Positions 31,616-41,574 of a stretch of 64,000 nucleotides of DNA are shown here, piece by piece. Every line of letters starts with the position of its first letter. Position 1 is the stretch's first letter. A program made the position numbers and the translations under genes. The notes beneath the pieces were generated by a model. The model did no database searches. It was not told where the DNA came from and saw only the letters and a program-made list of their open reading frames with translations. The DNA comes from Flectonema sp. DT1601 (Eukaryota; Euglenozoa; Diplonemea; Diplonemida; Diplonemidae): contig OZ025829.1 in the NCBI GenBank assembly GCA_964019425.1, forward strand, positions 558,001 through 622,000, in the 5' to 3' direction.

Positions 31616-33211
31616 ATGGCTCTACCACTTCTTATATGCACCTCTCTTTGTGCGAAGTATGGATTTGAGTATCACTCATACAATGATATGAGGCAATGGC
31701 CTGCTTTAATAAACAGAAAAGATGTGAATACAGCGTTGTGGTTGAAGATAGATCCTCACTACTCAAATGACATGATATTTTGTAATGATCAAGGGTTTGA
31801 CTCTAATGATTGTATGGTTCTCAGTCACGACATTATGGACACCTCTGGTGAGGTAAAATATAATACGACCAACCAACTTATTAATGAAATTAAAATATTT
31901 CCAAAAGGAACTCATATTGCTTTGTGTGCTAAATTTATTGGAGATCCCTGTGCCAGTTATTCATGGATAAAATTTTCACAAAAATTATTTGAAAAATTGA
32001 CTCCGGTCGCGCAGGCTGCCGGAATCACTATCGTGTTGGACGGTGCGTTTACTCCGGCAAAGGACTGCTTGCATGATCAGTTCCTTCCTTGGAATAGTAC
32101 GAATCTACCGACTGATCTCAAATCTGCTACTAGTAATGAAGGCTACCACGGTCGACTTCAAATTCTGAACATGCCTATGACGAAACCAAACCCCTTCACT
32201 GTTATTGCCTCAGTCAACCCTCCGTTTGGTAAGTATCAAGCAAATCAACCAGGTAGACCTTTTTTAGTCTGGGAACCAATGAGTGAAAAGCAAATCAGAC
32301 AAGTTCGAACCCAGTTCGATGCCGTCGCCCCGTCAGACACCGACATTGTTAGATTCGCTAATAACCAAGATCCGTTTCAGTTATTAAATTATTTGTATTC
32401 AACGGAGGTTAACTCGTCTGTTGGTTCCATTGTTTCATCGAATGGTCAGATTTTCAGATATAATAACGGAATGTGGAATGACAATCCAAAATTAACAGAA
32501 AAAACAATAACACAAATAGAAATTCAAGGTTCGAACAATGTTGTTGCTATTCTTCCTGCTGGATTCGTCCGTTTAGTGACAGTCAGTGACAGTAGGAATG
32601 TTTCAGTCAGTGCTGTCAGTATTCAGCTATCTCAACAATCAATTTACATCATTACTTCAAACGGTTCTGTTTTATTATTTAACACAACAACATGTGACTT
32701 AGACTACATTCATTCATCTAGTATTGGTTCTCATAAAGTTTCATCTGGGGTATTTTTGGGTTCTTTTAAATCACTTTTATACACTATGGATAGCAGTATC
32801 TATCTTGAGGGTGTCAGCACTCCGATTGGAGTTGGAACAAAAGTAAAAGGAGTTGAATGCAATAACGAAATTTTAATTTCGGTTAAGGATAGTTTTTGCT
32901 ATAATAATGATAAGTACAATAAGCAGCCTAGACCTAAATTGTGTGATTTGAAAGGAACTTCCACGGAAAATGTTGCATCATTGGCAATCATTCCAGCTAA
33001 TGTAAAGTTAGATCAAATTATTTTTCATCCTTGCAATCAGCATATTGTCTTTGCAGGTATTGGTGTTTTGTCTGAACCTTTTCCAACGGTTTCTGGTAAG
33101 ATTTTCTATACTCCTCTCAATGGATCTTGTAAGGCAAGTGTCTGTGGCTGCCCTGTTGTAAGTGGGACAGGAAATCTAAAAATGTTTGACATCTCTCATC
33201 CTCTGGGATAG
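31616..33211 (+). CDS. Secreted glycoprotein with PLC/GDPD-like phosphodiesterase domain
   Basis: 531 aa, single exon. The start ATG lies 12 nt after acceptor ACAG. MALPLLICTSLCA is a short signal peptide. The following region (EYHSYNDMRQWPALINRKDV, LWLKIDPHYSND, CMVLSHD, YNTTNQLINEI, ITIVLDG) has the order of the PLC-like/glycerophosphodiester phosphodiesterase TIM barrel, with an early His-x-x-Asn and a following LSHD. The C-terminal half is rich in beta-strand-like segments and holds several Asn-x-Ser/Thr sites and cysteine pairs (VCGCPV). No transmembrane anchor, so it is likely secreted or lumenal. The family call is moderate; catalytic competence is not established. A perfect 13-bp hairpin starts at the base after the stop. 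Confidence 0.65.
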   Translation: MALPLLICTSLCAKYGFEYHSYNDMRQWPALINRKDVNTALWLKIDPHYSNDMIFCNDQGFDSNDCMVLSHDIMDTSGEVKYNTTNQLINEIKIFPKGTHIALCAKFIGDPCASYSWIKFSQKLFEKLTPVAQAAGITIVLDGAFTPAKDCLHDQFLPWNSTNLPTDLKSATSNEGYHGRLQILNMPMTKPNPFTVIASVNPPFGKYQANQPGRPFLVWEPMSEKQIRQVRTQFDAVAPSDTDIVRFANNQDPFQLLNYLYSTEVNSSVGSIVSSNGQIFRYNNGMWNDNPKLTEKTITQIEIQGSNNVVAILPAGFVRLVTVSDSRNVSVSAVSIQLSQQSIYIITSNGSVLLFNTTTCDLDYIHSSSIGSHKVSSGVFLGSFKSLLYTMDSSIYLEGVSTPIGVGTKVKGVECNNEILISVKDSFCYNNDKYNKQPRPKLCDLKGTSTENVASLAIIPANVKLDQIIFHPCNQHIVFAGIGVLSEPFPTVSGKIFYTPLNGSCKASVCGCPVVSGTGNLKMFDISHPLG

Positions 33212-33254
33212 GATCATTCTCTTTGATTTTTTTTTTCTCAAAAAGAGAATGATC
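33212..33254 (+). other. Perfect 13-bp hairpin immediately after stop codon
   Basis: GATCATTCTCTTT (33212-33224) pairs perfectly with AAAGAGAATGATC (33242-33254) around a 17-nt T-rich loop. It begins directly after the TAG of the preceding gene. It looks like a bacterial intrinsic terminator, but in this eukaryotic setting it is more likely a 3'-UTR element. Confidence 0.6.
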
Positions 33255-33819
33255 TTTTAATCAGAGTCACCACAGAAGTGTTTTCGAAATACTATCGAAA
33301 AACAACTGTTCTCTGAATGTGATAAAACTCCTTTTTTTTAATTGCTTCAACTCCTTTCTTAAATACTTCTCTTTTGTTTGGAATTGACCCTCTGAATTAT
33401 GTCCGGCTTTGAGTTCCATCTGAGCTCGGCATCATGTAGAACGTCACCACAGAGCAACCTGTACATTCTGTGTACGTTTTGTGTCCGTAGTTCCCGTTAG
33501 TTTCGTATTTTTCTTTCCTTTTTTTGCATGTGCGGCTTGTGTGAAATTTTGTGGGAAAAAAAAAAAAAAAAAACACAACAGCGAACGAATAAATTGACAC
33601 CCCGTGTCGAAGTGTCCTACCTTGCGACCTGTTGAGGAATATCACAAAAAAAAAAAAAAAAACAGCTATTCTGATTTTATTGGTCGCGGAAAGTATTTTA
33701 TTTTTGACGGATGTGTTGTTGTTTTTTTTTTCTCTAACGATTTTTTCAAAATTGTCCACAGGCATATGGATTGAACAATTACACACTAACGGGAAAAAAA
33801 AAAAAAAGAAAAAAAAAAA
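33255..33819. other. Intergenic DNA
   Basis: Nothing coding recognised. Candidate acceptor TCCACAG (33755-33761), followed by a two-codon upstream ORF (ATG GAT TGA at 33765), precedes the next gene. Confidence 0.45.
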
Positions 33820-35418
33820 ATGAAATCCGTTATATTTGCGATGCTACCAATAATTGTAATTGGATGGGACTACGAATCGACCTCATCAACAGGGCCCTCG
33901 AATTGGTTTAAAGAGAGCGCAGAGTGTAATGGAGAACGACAATCACCAATTGACATCCCTGATGAAGATAACGCGAAAATTTTACAATCCGGTTTTCTAA
34001 GCTTTTGGATACCTGAAAGACAGGATGGTCAAGAATTTGATTTAAAACACAAAAACGGAATATTATCCCTCGACATCAGAACCCGAGGAGCAACTCTCGT
34101 CTCTTCATCCATAATCGAAAACATGCTTTTATCAGACATTTCTCTCCACACTAAAAGTGAACATACGATAGCTGGAAAACACATGCATTTAGAAGCGCAA
34201 TTTACGTTTCTTCCATCGGACTATCACTGGCTTCAATCAGGTCAGTACGGTGGTGAGCAATCGTCAATAACCAGATATGATAAAGTAATAGTAGCTGTGC
34301 TGTTTCATACGGAAGTTCCAGGACCGACGTTTAGTGTCATTAATCATATGATTGAAAACACTCATTTGGTACCGAATGAGGGTGATCTAGGTAAGGTTAC
34401 TTGGATGGCTGATGTTGATGAGCAGTTTGTTAAGAATGGATTTGCTGCTGATTCCTTTCACGAGTACGATGGTTCTCAAACGACACCTCCTTGTGAAGAA
34501 AGCATCCGATGGATGGTCTCATCTAGGGTTCGTTATATTCCATCTGAGGTCCTCGCATCTTATGAAAGTTTTGTCTCTCGTGTTGATGGAAATAGAAGAC
34601 CTGTTCAACTCCGTAATGGGCGTCGTATTATTAAAAAATCTTATTCAGGTCCAATCTCTCGGAATCATTATTCACAGTTTGTAAGTCTATCGTTGATAGC
34701 TGCGAAACACATGCAAGACGAACCTCAGGTAACACAAAATATATTTGTTCGATCTGCTACAAGTGATGAATCAGGAGGTTTGTTGTTATTATTATTCATA
34801 CGATACTCAACTAAGCAACCACAACAAACAAACAAACAAACAAACAAACAAACAAACAAACAAACAAACAAACAAACAAACAAACAAACAAACAAACAAA
34901 CAAACAAACAAACAAACAAACAAACAAACAAACAAACAAACAAACAAACAAACAAACAAACAAACAAACAAACAAACAAACAAACAAACAAACAAACAAA
35001 CAAACAAACAAACAAACAAACAAACAAACAAACAAACAAACAAACAAACAAACAAACAAACAAACAAACAAACAAACAAACAAACAAACAAACAAACAAA
35101 CAAACAAACAAACAAACAAACAAACAAACAAACAAACAACAGGACTGCTTGCTGCTGTATTAGTGTTGTCAGTTTCCATTGTTGGAGTTGTTATTGTAAT
35201 CGTAGTAGTTATATCAATCGTATGCGTCTCTTTTTTAACAAAATTAATATAAATACTATACAGTATTACACGACAAAAAACAAAACAAAACAAAACAGAA
35301 CTCATCAGCACTCCCACGAATAGACGAAGACGACGAGGATGAAGAAGAAGAAGAGGAGGAGGACGAAGAAGGTGAAGAAGATGAAGAAGGCGATGAAGAT
35401 GACGAGGCTAGTGGATAG
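33820..35418 (+). CDS. Membrane-anchored alpha-carbonic-anhydrase-related protein with acidic tail (zinc ligands lost)
   Basis: Exons 33820-34777, 35143-35219 and 35299-35418 give 384 aa. The intron 1 donor is GTTTGT and the intron 2 donor is GTATGC; both acceptors are A-rich CAG. A signal peptide (MKSVIFAMLPIIVIG) precedes an alpha-CA domain: ERQSPIDI, SEHTIAGKHMHLEAQF, FHEYDGSQTTPPCEE and NRRPVQLRNGR. Of the three zinc-binding His of active enzymes, the first is Ser108 and the third Gln127; only His110 remains. It is therefore probably a non-catalytic CA-related protein, perhaps adhesive or a receptor. Exon 2 codes a membrane helix (LLAAVLVLSVSIVGVVIVIV) and exon 3 a cytoplasmic tail of almost pure Glu/Asp. 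Intron 1 is mostly a CAAA microsatellite. Confidence 0.85.
34825..35137 (+). repeat. (CAAA)n microsatellite, about 78 copies, in intron 1 of the CA-related gene
   Basis: About 313 bp of uninterrupted CAAA filling most of the 365-bp intron and ending in ACAACAG, the splice acceptor. All long open frames over it, on either strand, are artefacts of a 4-bp repeat read in three frames. Confidence 0.97.
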
Positions 35419-35916
35419 CACCCTCCTTCAGTATGAAGAGAACAACCAGTTTTTGTTCTCTTTTGTGTTGAGCACTTACCCTCTGCGAAATATGGTACCC
35501 GCAGAAACATTTTCATAGCGTTGTTTTTTTCTCATAAACCTATTGTTTTGTGATGAGTTCCATCACATAATATGCATTTACAAAAAAAAAAAAAAAAAAA
35601 AAGGGAGGGAGGGGGTTTCCAGTATATTTATTTATTTTATTTTTTTCCTCCCTTTTTTTTTCTTTTTTAATACCCCAAAAATAGTTTTAGTTTGTCTTAC
35701 GACAGCTCTAATTTTTGTTATTTTTATTCATCACATTTTTTTTTGTTGAATAATTTCCCCACCTAACTCAATATTATATTATTTTTTACCATCAGATCCA
35801 ACAAAGAGAATACTACACAAAAATTGTCTTTTTTTTAATTCTTAACTTGACTAAGCTATCAAGAGAGATAATATTTTAATGTGTGTTTTTTATTATCAGA
35901 ACTTAAATATCATAAG
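35419..35916. other. Intergenic DNA with 3'-flank hairpins
   Basis: AAGAGAACAA (35436-35445) pairs perfectly with TTGTTCTCTT (35453-35462), 18 nt after the CA-related stop. A second stem TCTGCG/CGCAGA follows at about 35482-35505. Then come A and T runs and the acceptor TTATCAG (35895-35901) for the next gene. Confidence 0.55.
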
Positions 35917-37452
35917 ATGATGCGAATCAGCCTTCCTGTTAGGTCAAGTATGACCCGTGGAAGAACTGGGTACCGCTGGAAGACTGTAGCACCACCAATG
36001 GTTTACATTTCTGGTGAAGAAATGACTCGTTATGCGATGCAACTTGTTTTAGATAAGTGGATTCTTCCCCACGTTGAAATTAAAAATTGGGAATTCTACG
36101 ATCTCTCATGCAAGGCGAGAGATGATACCCAGGATCAGGTGTTGAAGGATGCTGTTGAAGCAGGAAAGAGATTAAAGTCTATTTTTAAAGAACCAACCAT
36201 CACTCCAACTGAAGTTCAAGTTCAAGAGATGGGTCTAAGCAAAGGATGGGGATCACCAAATGGAATGATGCGTCGTGGATGGAATGGAATTACTATCAGC
36301 AGAGACACTATTCACATTGACGGCGTAGAGTTGGGATACCGTCGTCCTGTCTTTTTTGAGCGTCACGCCGTTGGAGGAGAATACGGAGCAGGATGGAAAC
36401 CACTTACTAAGGGTAAATTGATCACTCAATTCTTCCCTTCTGAAGGTGGTGCTGAAGCAACCCTCGGAAGAACTGACTTCACGATTGTTGACCAGAGAGA
36501 CCTAAAGGACAACGACTCTGTTGCTGTTGTTTACCACAACCCTCTTGACAATGTTGAAGATTTGGCTCACCATTTCTTTGGTAGATGCCTTGCTGCTGAC
36601 ATCGTTCCATATGTTGTTACTAAGAAGACTGTCTTTAAGTGGCAGGAATCTTTCTGGGCTAAGATGAAGAAGGTGTTTGATGACCATTACCGCACTCAAT
36701 TCCTTGAGAAAGGACTTCTTGAGAAGTGTGGAGGAGAACTTCAGCATTTGATCTCAGACGCTGCTACTATGCAGATTATCAGATGGAACGATGGTGGGTT
36801 TGGTATGGCTGCTCACAACTACGATGGTGATATGCTTACTGATGAGGTTGCTCAGGTTCACAGATCTCCAGGTTTTATTACTTCCAACTTGATTGGAAAG
36901 ACTGACAACGGAGAACTTATTAAGGAATACGAAGCATCCCACGGAACTGTTGCAGATCTTTGGAACCTTCACCAAAAGGGAGAAGAAACCTCATTCAACC
37001 CTCTCGGTATGGTTGAAGCCATCATTGGAGCTATGGATCACTCTGCGTCATTCAGTGGAGGTGAGACTGAAGTAGACATCAACAACTTTACTAAATTATT
37101 GAGAAAGGCTGTACACACTTCATTCCGTGCAGGAGAAGGAACCAGAGATATGTGTGGTCCAAGCGGATTAACAACTGAAAAATTCGTTGAAGTTGTAGCA
37201 GCAAGACTAGCGAGATATTTGACAGGTGACTTTTCTGAGACAGTTACAATGGCTGCGGAACCAAAGCGTAAGGATGATCCAACGTACGATGTCGACTCAG
37301 ATGCTGTACGTCAGATGTTCAACAAGTATGACAAAAACGGAGATGGAACCATCGACATTGAGGAATTCGAATCCATGGTTGTCAAACTTGGTGTTGCCCC
37401 ACATCTTAAGGAGTCTAAGGACAAGGCTGACAGCGAAGCTGGACAGGTCTAA
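35917..37452 (+). CDS. Isocitrate dehydrogenase with C-terminal EF-hand
   Basis: Oxidative decarboxylation of isocitrate to 2-oxoglutarate; 511 aa, single exon. The start is the first ATG after acceptor TTATCAG; an upstream in-frame ATG at 35881 lies before the acceptor. The N-terminus MMRISLPVRSSMTRGRTGYR is basic and hydroxylated with no acid, so it is a likely mitochondrial presequence. Family motifs are ITISRDTIHIDG, NYDGDMLTDEVAQ, SPGFITSNLIG, EASHGTVADL and NPLGMVEAIIGAM. The last 60 residues contain one canonical EF-hand loop (DKNGDGTIDIEEF), which suggests calcium control or dimerisation. EF-hand IDHs are known from some protists. NAD or NADP preference cannot be read with confidence. 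Codon use is cleaner and more uniform than in neighbours, consistent with high expression. Confidence 0.92.
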   Translation: MMRISLPVRSSMTRGRTGYRWKTVAPPMVYISGEEMTRYAMQLVLDKWILPHVEIKNWEFYDLSCKARDDTQDQVLKDAVEAGKRLKSIFKEPTITPTEVQVQEMGLSKGWGSPNGMMRRGWNGITISRDTIHIDGVELGYRRPVFFERHAVGGEYGAGWKPLTKGKLITQFFPSEGGAEATLGRTDFTIVDQRDLKDNDSVAVVYHNPLDNVEDLAHHFFGRCLAADIVPYVVTKKTVFKWQESFWAKMKKVFDDHYRTQFLEKGLLEKCGGELQHLISDAATMQIIRWNDGGFGMAAHNYDGDMLTDEVAQVHRSPGFITSNLIGKTDNGELIKEYEASHGTVADLWNLHQKGEETSFNPLGMVEAIIGAMDHSASFSGGETEVDINNFTKLLRKAVHTSFRAGEGTRDMCGPSGLTTEKFVEVVAARLARYLTGDFSETVTMAAEPKRKDDPTYDVDSDAVRQMFNKYDKNGDGTIDIEEFESMVVKLGVAPHLKESKDKADSEAGQV

Positions 37453-38087
37453 TTCCTCAAACAGTTTTCTACTACAACATCGTGCGTGCTCGACAGCATT
37501 TTAGTAAGTCCTTTCGCAGTATCAACGTCTTACTTTATGTTATTTCTCATTGACGGCTCTCAGTCGTATATTTGACTGAATTCAGTTATAGTCTGTTTTT
37601 TTTAACTGATGATGGAAGCAAGAGAAAACGGAAAAGAGAGAGAGAAAAAAAAAAAAAAAAAAAAAAAGTAACAGAAACGAAGAAAAAAAAAACCCCCTGA
37701 AGAATAGGAAAAGCCGACAAATCCCGTCGGACACTACTTTCTTCAATGAATTTTCCCCAGAAGCATGTACATCCGTCTTCCCTTTCTCACAGTTCTTATC
37801 ATGCGTTGCATATCTTCATCTTGTAATAATAATCCTTCGCTTAGCACCACTTGGTTTTGCGTGAACTGGCAATTAGCTTTCTCTCGTTAATTTCCGTGTG
37901 TGGGGTATGTGGTTATCTAATGTATTGGTAATGTTCAAAAAAAAAAAAAAAAAAAAAACTCTCTTTTTTTTTCTTCCCCCATTAATTTTTTTTCTTTTTT
38001 TTTTTCTCTTTTCAACAGTTTTTTTTTACTCACCCAACAGGTATAATTTTTTGACTAACGTTGGCTACTCAATGCGGTAATGAAAAA

Positions 38088-38120
<33 letters not shown>

Positions 38121-39197
38121 AAAGCACAATTTGTTTGATCTGTTTTGACTACAGCTGCCTGAGGACAGCTGCTCTAGTCGAGTTTTTATTGTCTCCAATG
38201 CTAACGTTATCTGGTCATGTGTCGATCACAGCACGATAGAATCGCACATCAATTCATTCCTCTTTTTTTTTCCCCCTTCTTTTTTTGCAACATCACTGAA
38301 GATCAATTTTTCACGCAAAAAAAAAAAAAAAAAAACCATTCAGAAGCCTAATGAATAGTGTCTTTTCCGACTTTGTCGGTAAAAAAAAAAATGACAAAAA
38401 AAAGGGGGGGAAAAAGTAGAGGGAAAAAAAGAAGCATTTTCAAGTAGAAAATGAATTCGGTGAGAGGCCATCTCTTAATGTTTGTATATTATTACATGTG
38501 TGCGCGAGTGTATGAGAAATGCCTCACCTTGATTCGCATTGGCTTTTCTTCAATTACCAGGCATAGTCTGTGTTACGGTGTGGAATCAGAAAATAACTCT
38601 TGCCCAACACTATTTGTAGAATTTCGTTGGATGTCAGGATTGCACTGCTGTGTAGCCTACTATCGTGTGAGGTAGTAGCAACAGTTTGTTTTTTCACCTT
38701 CGGGTCCCAATCCTCCTTCTTTTCCCCCAAAAAAAAAAAAAAAAAAAAAAACTAAACTAAACTGAACCAACCTACTACTGAACTTTTCTTCTCATGTTTT
38801 TCTTCCTCATTGAAATACTACACAGTGAGAGGAACCTCTTTTAGAAGTGAGGTAGCAGTTGCAGACCCTTTTTTTTCCCTTTCTTTATTAGTATCGACTG
38901 ATCTACTTGGTTTCAATATGCACGTGAGATTATTATAAGTTGTGGAAGAAAAGAAAAAAAAAAAAAAAAAAAGAAAGAAACTTTTTTTTTTTTCCTCCCT
39001 GGGAGCCATCAATGAAAAAAAAAAAAAAAACACAAAAAAACCCTGCTTGGTAAAACAAAATCCTCCTTCACACAAAACCTCCCAACCCATCATCAGCAAG
39101 TTTATTTATCTGAGTTATGATGAGGGAATTTGTTTTTTTTTTTTTTTTAAAAAAACTATTTTTTTTTTCAGTCGCTTAGAATAAAGGAAGCATAACT
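37453..39197. other. Intergenic DNA, 1.7 kb
   Basis: Only homopolymers and small hairpins seen (for example CCGAC/GTCGG at 38367-38379 and a GACTGAATTCAG palindrome near 37575). Open frames near 38451-38675 have no recognisable domain. A T-rich acceptor ending TTTCAG lies near 39170. Confidence 0.5.
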
Positions 39198-39547
39198 ATG
39201 ACTACGAATGCGAAGTTTAACCCGGGATCGATGTTTCTTTCAGCTGTGTTTGGATCTTTACTAATATTATCAGTGAAATGGTTCGCATCTTGGTCTGTCA
39301 CAGCGGGTACCGGTGATCAAGAAGAAGGAGCACATGCCGTATGTTTACCAAATCCAAATTTAAAAAAAAAGATTTTTATTTCCTCCGTAAAGACCAACCG
39401 ATTCAAACACAGGGAACTGTATCGGCATTCATAGTCGGAATCGCTTATATTATGAAAGGACCCACCAGATGGGGATTCCCAATATGTCTACTCGAGGCTG
39501 CATTAATTCAATTACTGTATCTTGTATTGACTCCATATCTGGGATGA
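39198..39547 (+). CDS. Small multi-pass membrane protein, unknown
   Basis: Exons 39198-39338 and 39413-39547 give 91 aa. The intron is GTATGT...CAAACACAG, phase 0. The first hydrophobic segment is MFLSAVFGSLLILSVKWFAS. A short polar loop (GTGDQEEGAHA) follows, then AFIVGIAYIMKG, a conserved-looking PTRWGFP, and CLLEAALIQLLYLVLTPYL. It probably has two or three membrane helices. No family recognised; the size and layout recall small ER or mitochondrial membrane subunits. The splice junction reading straight through and a good T-rich acceptor upstream support it as a real gene. Confidence 0.7.
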
Positions 39548-39697
39548 GAATAAACAGGTACTATCCTGCCCCCTGATTGCTGTTTTTTTATTATTAGTTT
39601 AGGGTACGATACCAAACAATAGATAACACGTGTACGGAGTAATAATGATAAAATTTCTTAAATCAGGATAAAAGCAGAGAGCTGTAGCTCACATGTC

Positions 39698-40336
39698 ATG
39701 GGTTTATGGAATAGTAAAGAACGAGTTAATTCATTAGAAATAATAACGCTCCAAGTTGGGAGTGAAATCGGGTGTTATGATGTTAATGTGATTACTAAAT
39801 TAAAACAAATGAAGATATGGGGTCGGTATTCGGGAAAAGGAAAAAAGAGAGGAGTTCGAACGATCCCAATGATCTACGTATCTGAATTGATGTTGGGGTT
39901 GTCTGATTGTAAATTAATAAAAATTGAAAATCAATCTTCGTTGATTTCACGAAATGAAAAACGAATAGCTGCATGTCTTTTTCTAACCTCCAGAGGGTAT
40001 TGGCTGATGGATGGATTTTCTTACGGAGGTGATTGGGTTCTGTACAACAGCGATCCTAATACCTGTCATTCTTCATTCTTAGTCGTCTTCTGCGATAGCA
40101 TTCCATCGAGTCTTCGTGTTGTTGGTTTATCTCGTCTTGCACAGTCAGTTAATAAGTCACTTTTATTGATTTCTGTAGTGACCTCTGAATCTGGTAATGC
40201 TTCCCGAATGCCGACGCAATTCCCGCCATCACCTGGAGGCATTTCATATCATATTAATGATTATTTAAAAAGTTTGTTGGAATCTCTCAGCCTTCGTATT
40301 GAAATACTCATTATTTCATATGAGAGGGGTATGTAG
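39698..40336 (+). CDS. tRNA-splicing endonuclease catalytic subunit (Sen34/Sen2-like)
   Basis: 212 aa, single exon. The C-terminal half holds the tRNA-intron endonuclease fold: RGYWLMDGFSYGGDWVLYNS, DPNTCHSSFLVVF and LRVVGLSRLAQSVNKSLLLI. The three catalytic positions are present as Tyr116, His124 and Lys153, so it should be an active subunit that cleaves at an intron-exon boundary in pre-tRNA. The N-terminal part (ISRNEKRIAACLFLTSRGYW) fits the Sen34/Sen2 helical lead-in. I cannot separate Sen34 from Sen2 with certainty. An ATG at 39694 lies 4 nt upstream out of frame and opens a 14-codon overlapping frame, which may dampen translation. Confidence 0.85.
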   Translation: MGLWNSKERVNSLEIITLQVGSEIGCYDVNVITKLKQMKIWGRYSGKGKKRGVRTIPMIYVSELMLGLSDCKLIKIENQSSLISRNEKRIAACLFLTSRGYWLMDGFSYGGDWVLYNSDPNTCHSSFLVVFCDSIPSSLRVVGLSRLAQSVNKSLLLISVVTSESGNASRMPTQFPPSPGGISYHINDYLKSLLESLSLRIEILIISYERGM

Positions 40337-40490
40337 AAATAAGTTATTTTGTTGACTTCTTCAGATGTTTTTTTTTTTTTAAAATAATTTTTTTTTGAAT
40401 TTATTCAGGACACACATAACAAATCAGTTTCAGATGTTGTGGTACCCTTCAGTTATCGATTTTCATTTTTTTTTATTTAACAAACAGGAA

Positions 40491-41369
40491 ATGATGACAA
40501 CGCAATGCCTGTTGTTGCTTCTGACGGTATTGGTGTCGGTCAATTCTGAAACCGTCAGACTCTGGCCTGGAAAAGCCCCAGGTGACCCTCCTGCTGGTAC
40601 CTACGGACCAGAAACTGTCTCAGGCGGTATGATGATGAACGTCACTGTACCTGAATACGAAACTTTTTTAAATCACTCTGGCCATGGCTCTGGTATTGTT
40701 ATCGCTCCAGGAGGTGGTTACATGGCACTTGCGATATACAAAGAGGGAACTGATGTCGCAAAATGGTTAAACAGCATTGGATTCCACGCATTTGTACTAA
40801 AGTATCGTGTGCCTATTAGAACACAAATACCAACAATGCCTGGGAATTGGGCTCCCTTACAGGATGCTCAACGTGCTATGGGGATAATCAGGAGTAAAGC
40901 TTTAGAATATGGTCTGAACTCTTCTCGTCTCGGATTTCTCGGTTTCAGTGCTGGAAGTCATCTTACTGCTCACATTTCTACCACGGGATGGGATGCACGA
41001 ATTTATAATAAAACGCTTCCCGCTGATGATTTACCTTGCAGGCCTTCCTTTTCAGTTCTTAACTACCCATGGCATTGCACTACACCAAATCAAAGTGCCA
41101 TTTCTGAAGAACTACTTCCTGGGATTGGTCCTAGACAGCCACCAGCATTCATGGCACAAGCAATGGATGACCCTGCTGCTCCGTGTGAGAATTCTCTTTT
41201 GTTGATGTTGGAAATGAAGAAGCGAAATGCTCCACTTTCTGAATTACATCTCTATCCCGATGGTGGTCATGGTTACGGCCTGTGTCAAAACCTCCCAAAG
41301 ACGTATGAAGTTTGTACGTGGCCACAGCGAGCTGAACTTTGGTTTCGCTCAAATAGTTGGATTCTCTAA
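40491..41369 (+). CDS. Secreted alpha/beta-hydrolase esterase (acetyl-xylan/BD-FAE-like)
   Basis: 292 aa from the first ATG after acceptor CAAACAG (40481-40487). A signal peptide, MMTTQCLLLLLTVLVSVNS, is followed by the alpha/beta-hydrolase core: oxyanion motif IVIAPGGGYMALA, nucleophile elbow GFSAGSH, an acid in QAMDDPAAP and the catalytic His in DGGHGYG. Order and spacing match carbohydrate/feruloyl-type esterases related to acetyl-xylan esterases. Predicted to be secreted or lumenal, with several N-glycosylation sites; it may act on environmental polysaccharide esters. The substrate is inferred only. An in-frame ATG further upstream (40395) lies before the acceptor and would bury the signal peptide, so I reject it. 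Confidence 0.88.
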   Translation: MMTTQCLLLLLTVLVSVNSETVRLWPGKAPGDPPAGTYGPETVSGGMMMNVTVPEYETFLNHSGHGSGIVIAPGGGYMALAIYKEGTDVAKWLNSIGFHAFVLKYRVPIRTQIPTMPGNWAPLQDAQRAMGIIRSKALEYGLNSSRLGFLGFSAGSHLTAHISTTGWDARIYNKTLPADDLPCRPSFSVLNYPWHCTTPNQSAISEELLPGIGPRQPPAFMAQAMDDPAAPCENSLLLMLEMKKRNAPLSELHLYPDGGHGYGLCQNLPKTYEVCTWPQRAELWFRSNSWIL

Positions 41370-41574
41370 CCACCTTTCTTTTTAAAAAAAAAAAACGCTA
41401 CACAAAAGGACATACAAAAAAAAAAAGTTCTTTTATTTTCTTTTTAAATTTGTTCTTCTTCATTGAACACATTTATTTTTCTGTTTTTAAAAATGTTTGT
41501 GTGAGTACGACACTATACTTTGATGACTCAATAATACTTTTGATAGGTTGGGAGGTCAGGGGAGAGGTGAAACA

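Noticed and set aside
33212-33254. Bacterial Rho-independent terminator
   Set aside because: Spliceosomal introns, poly(A) context and protein content show a eukaryote; the T-rich part is the loop, not a tail.
34725-35323. Open frames of repeating Cys-Leu-Phe-Val or Lys-Gln-Thr-Asn
   Set aside because: Artefacts of the (CAAA)n microsatellite, which lies in an intron.
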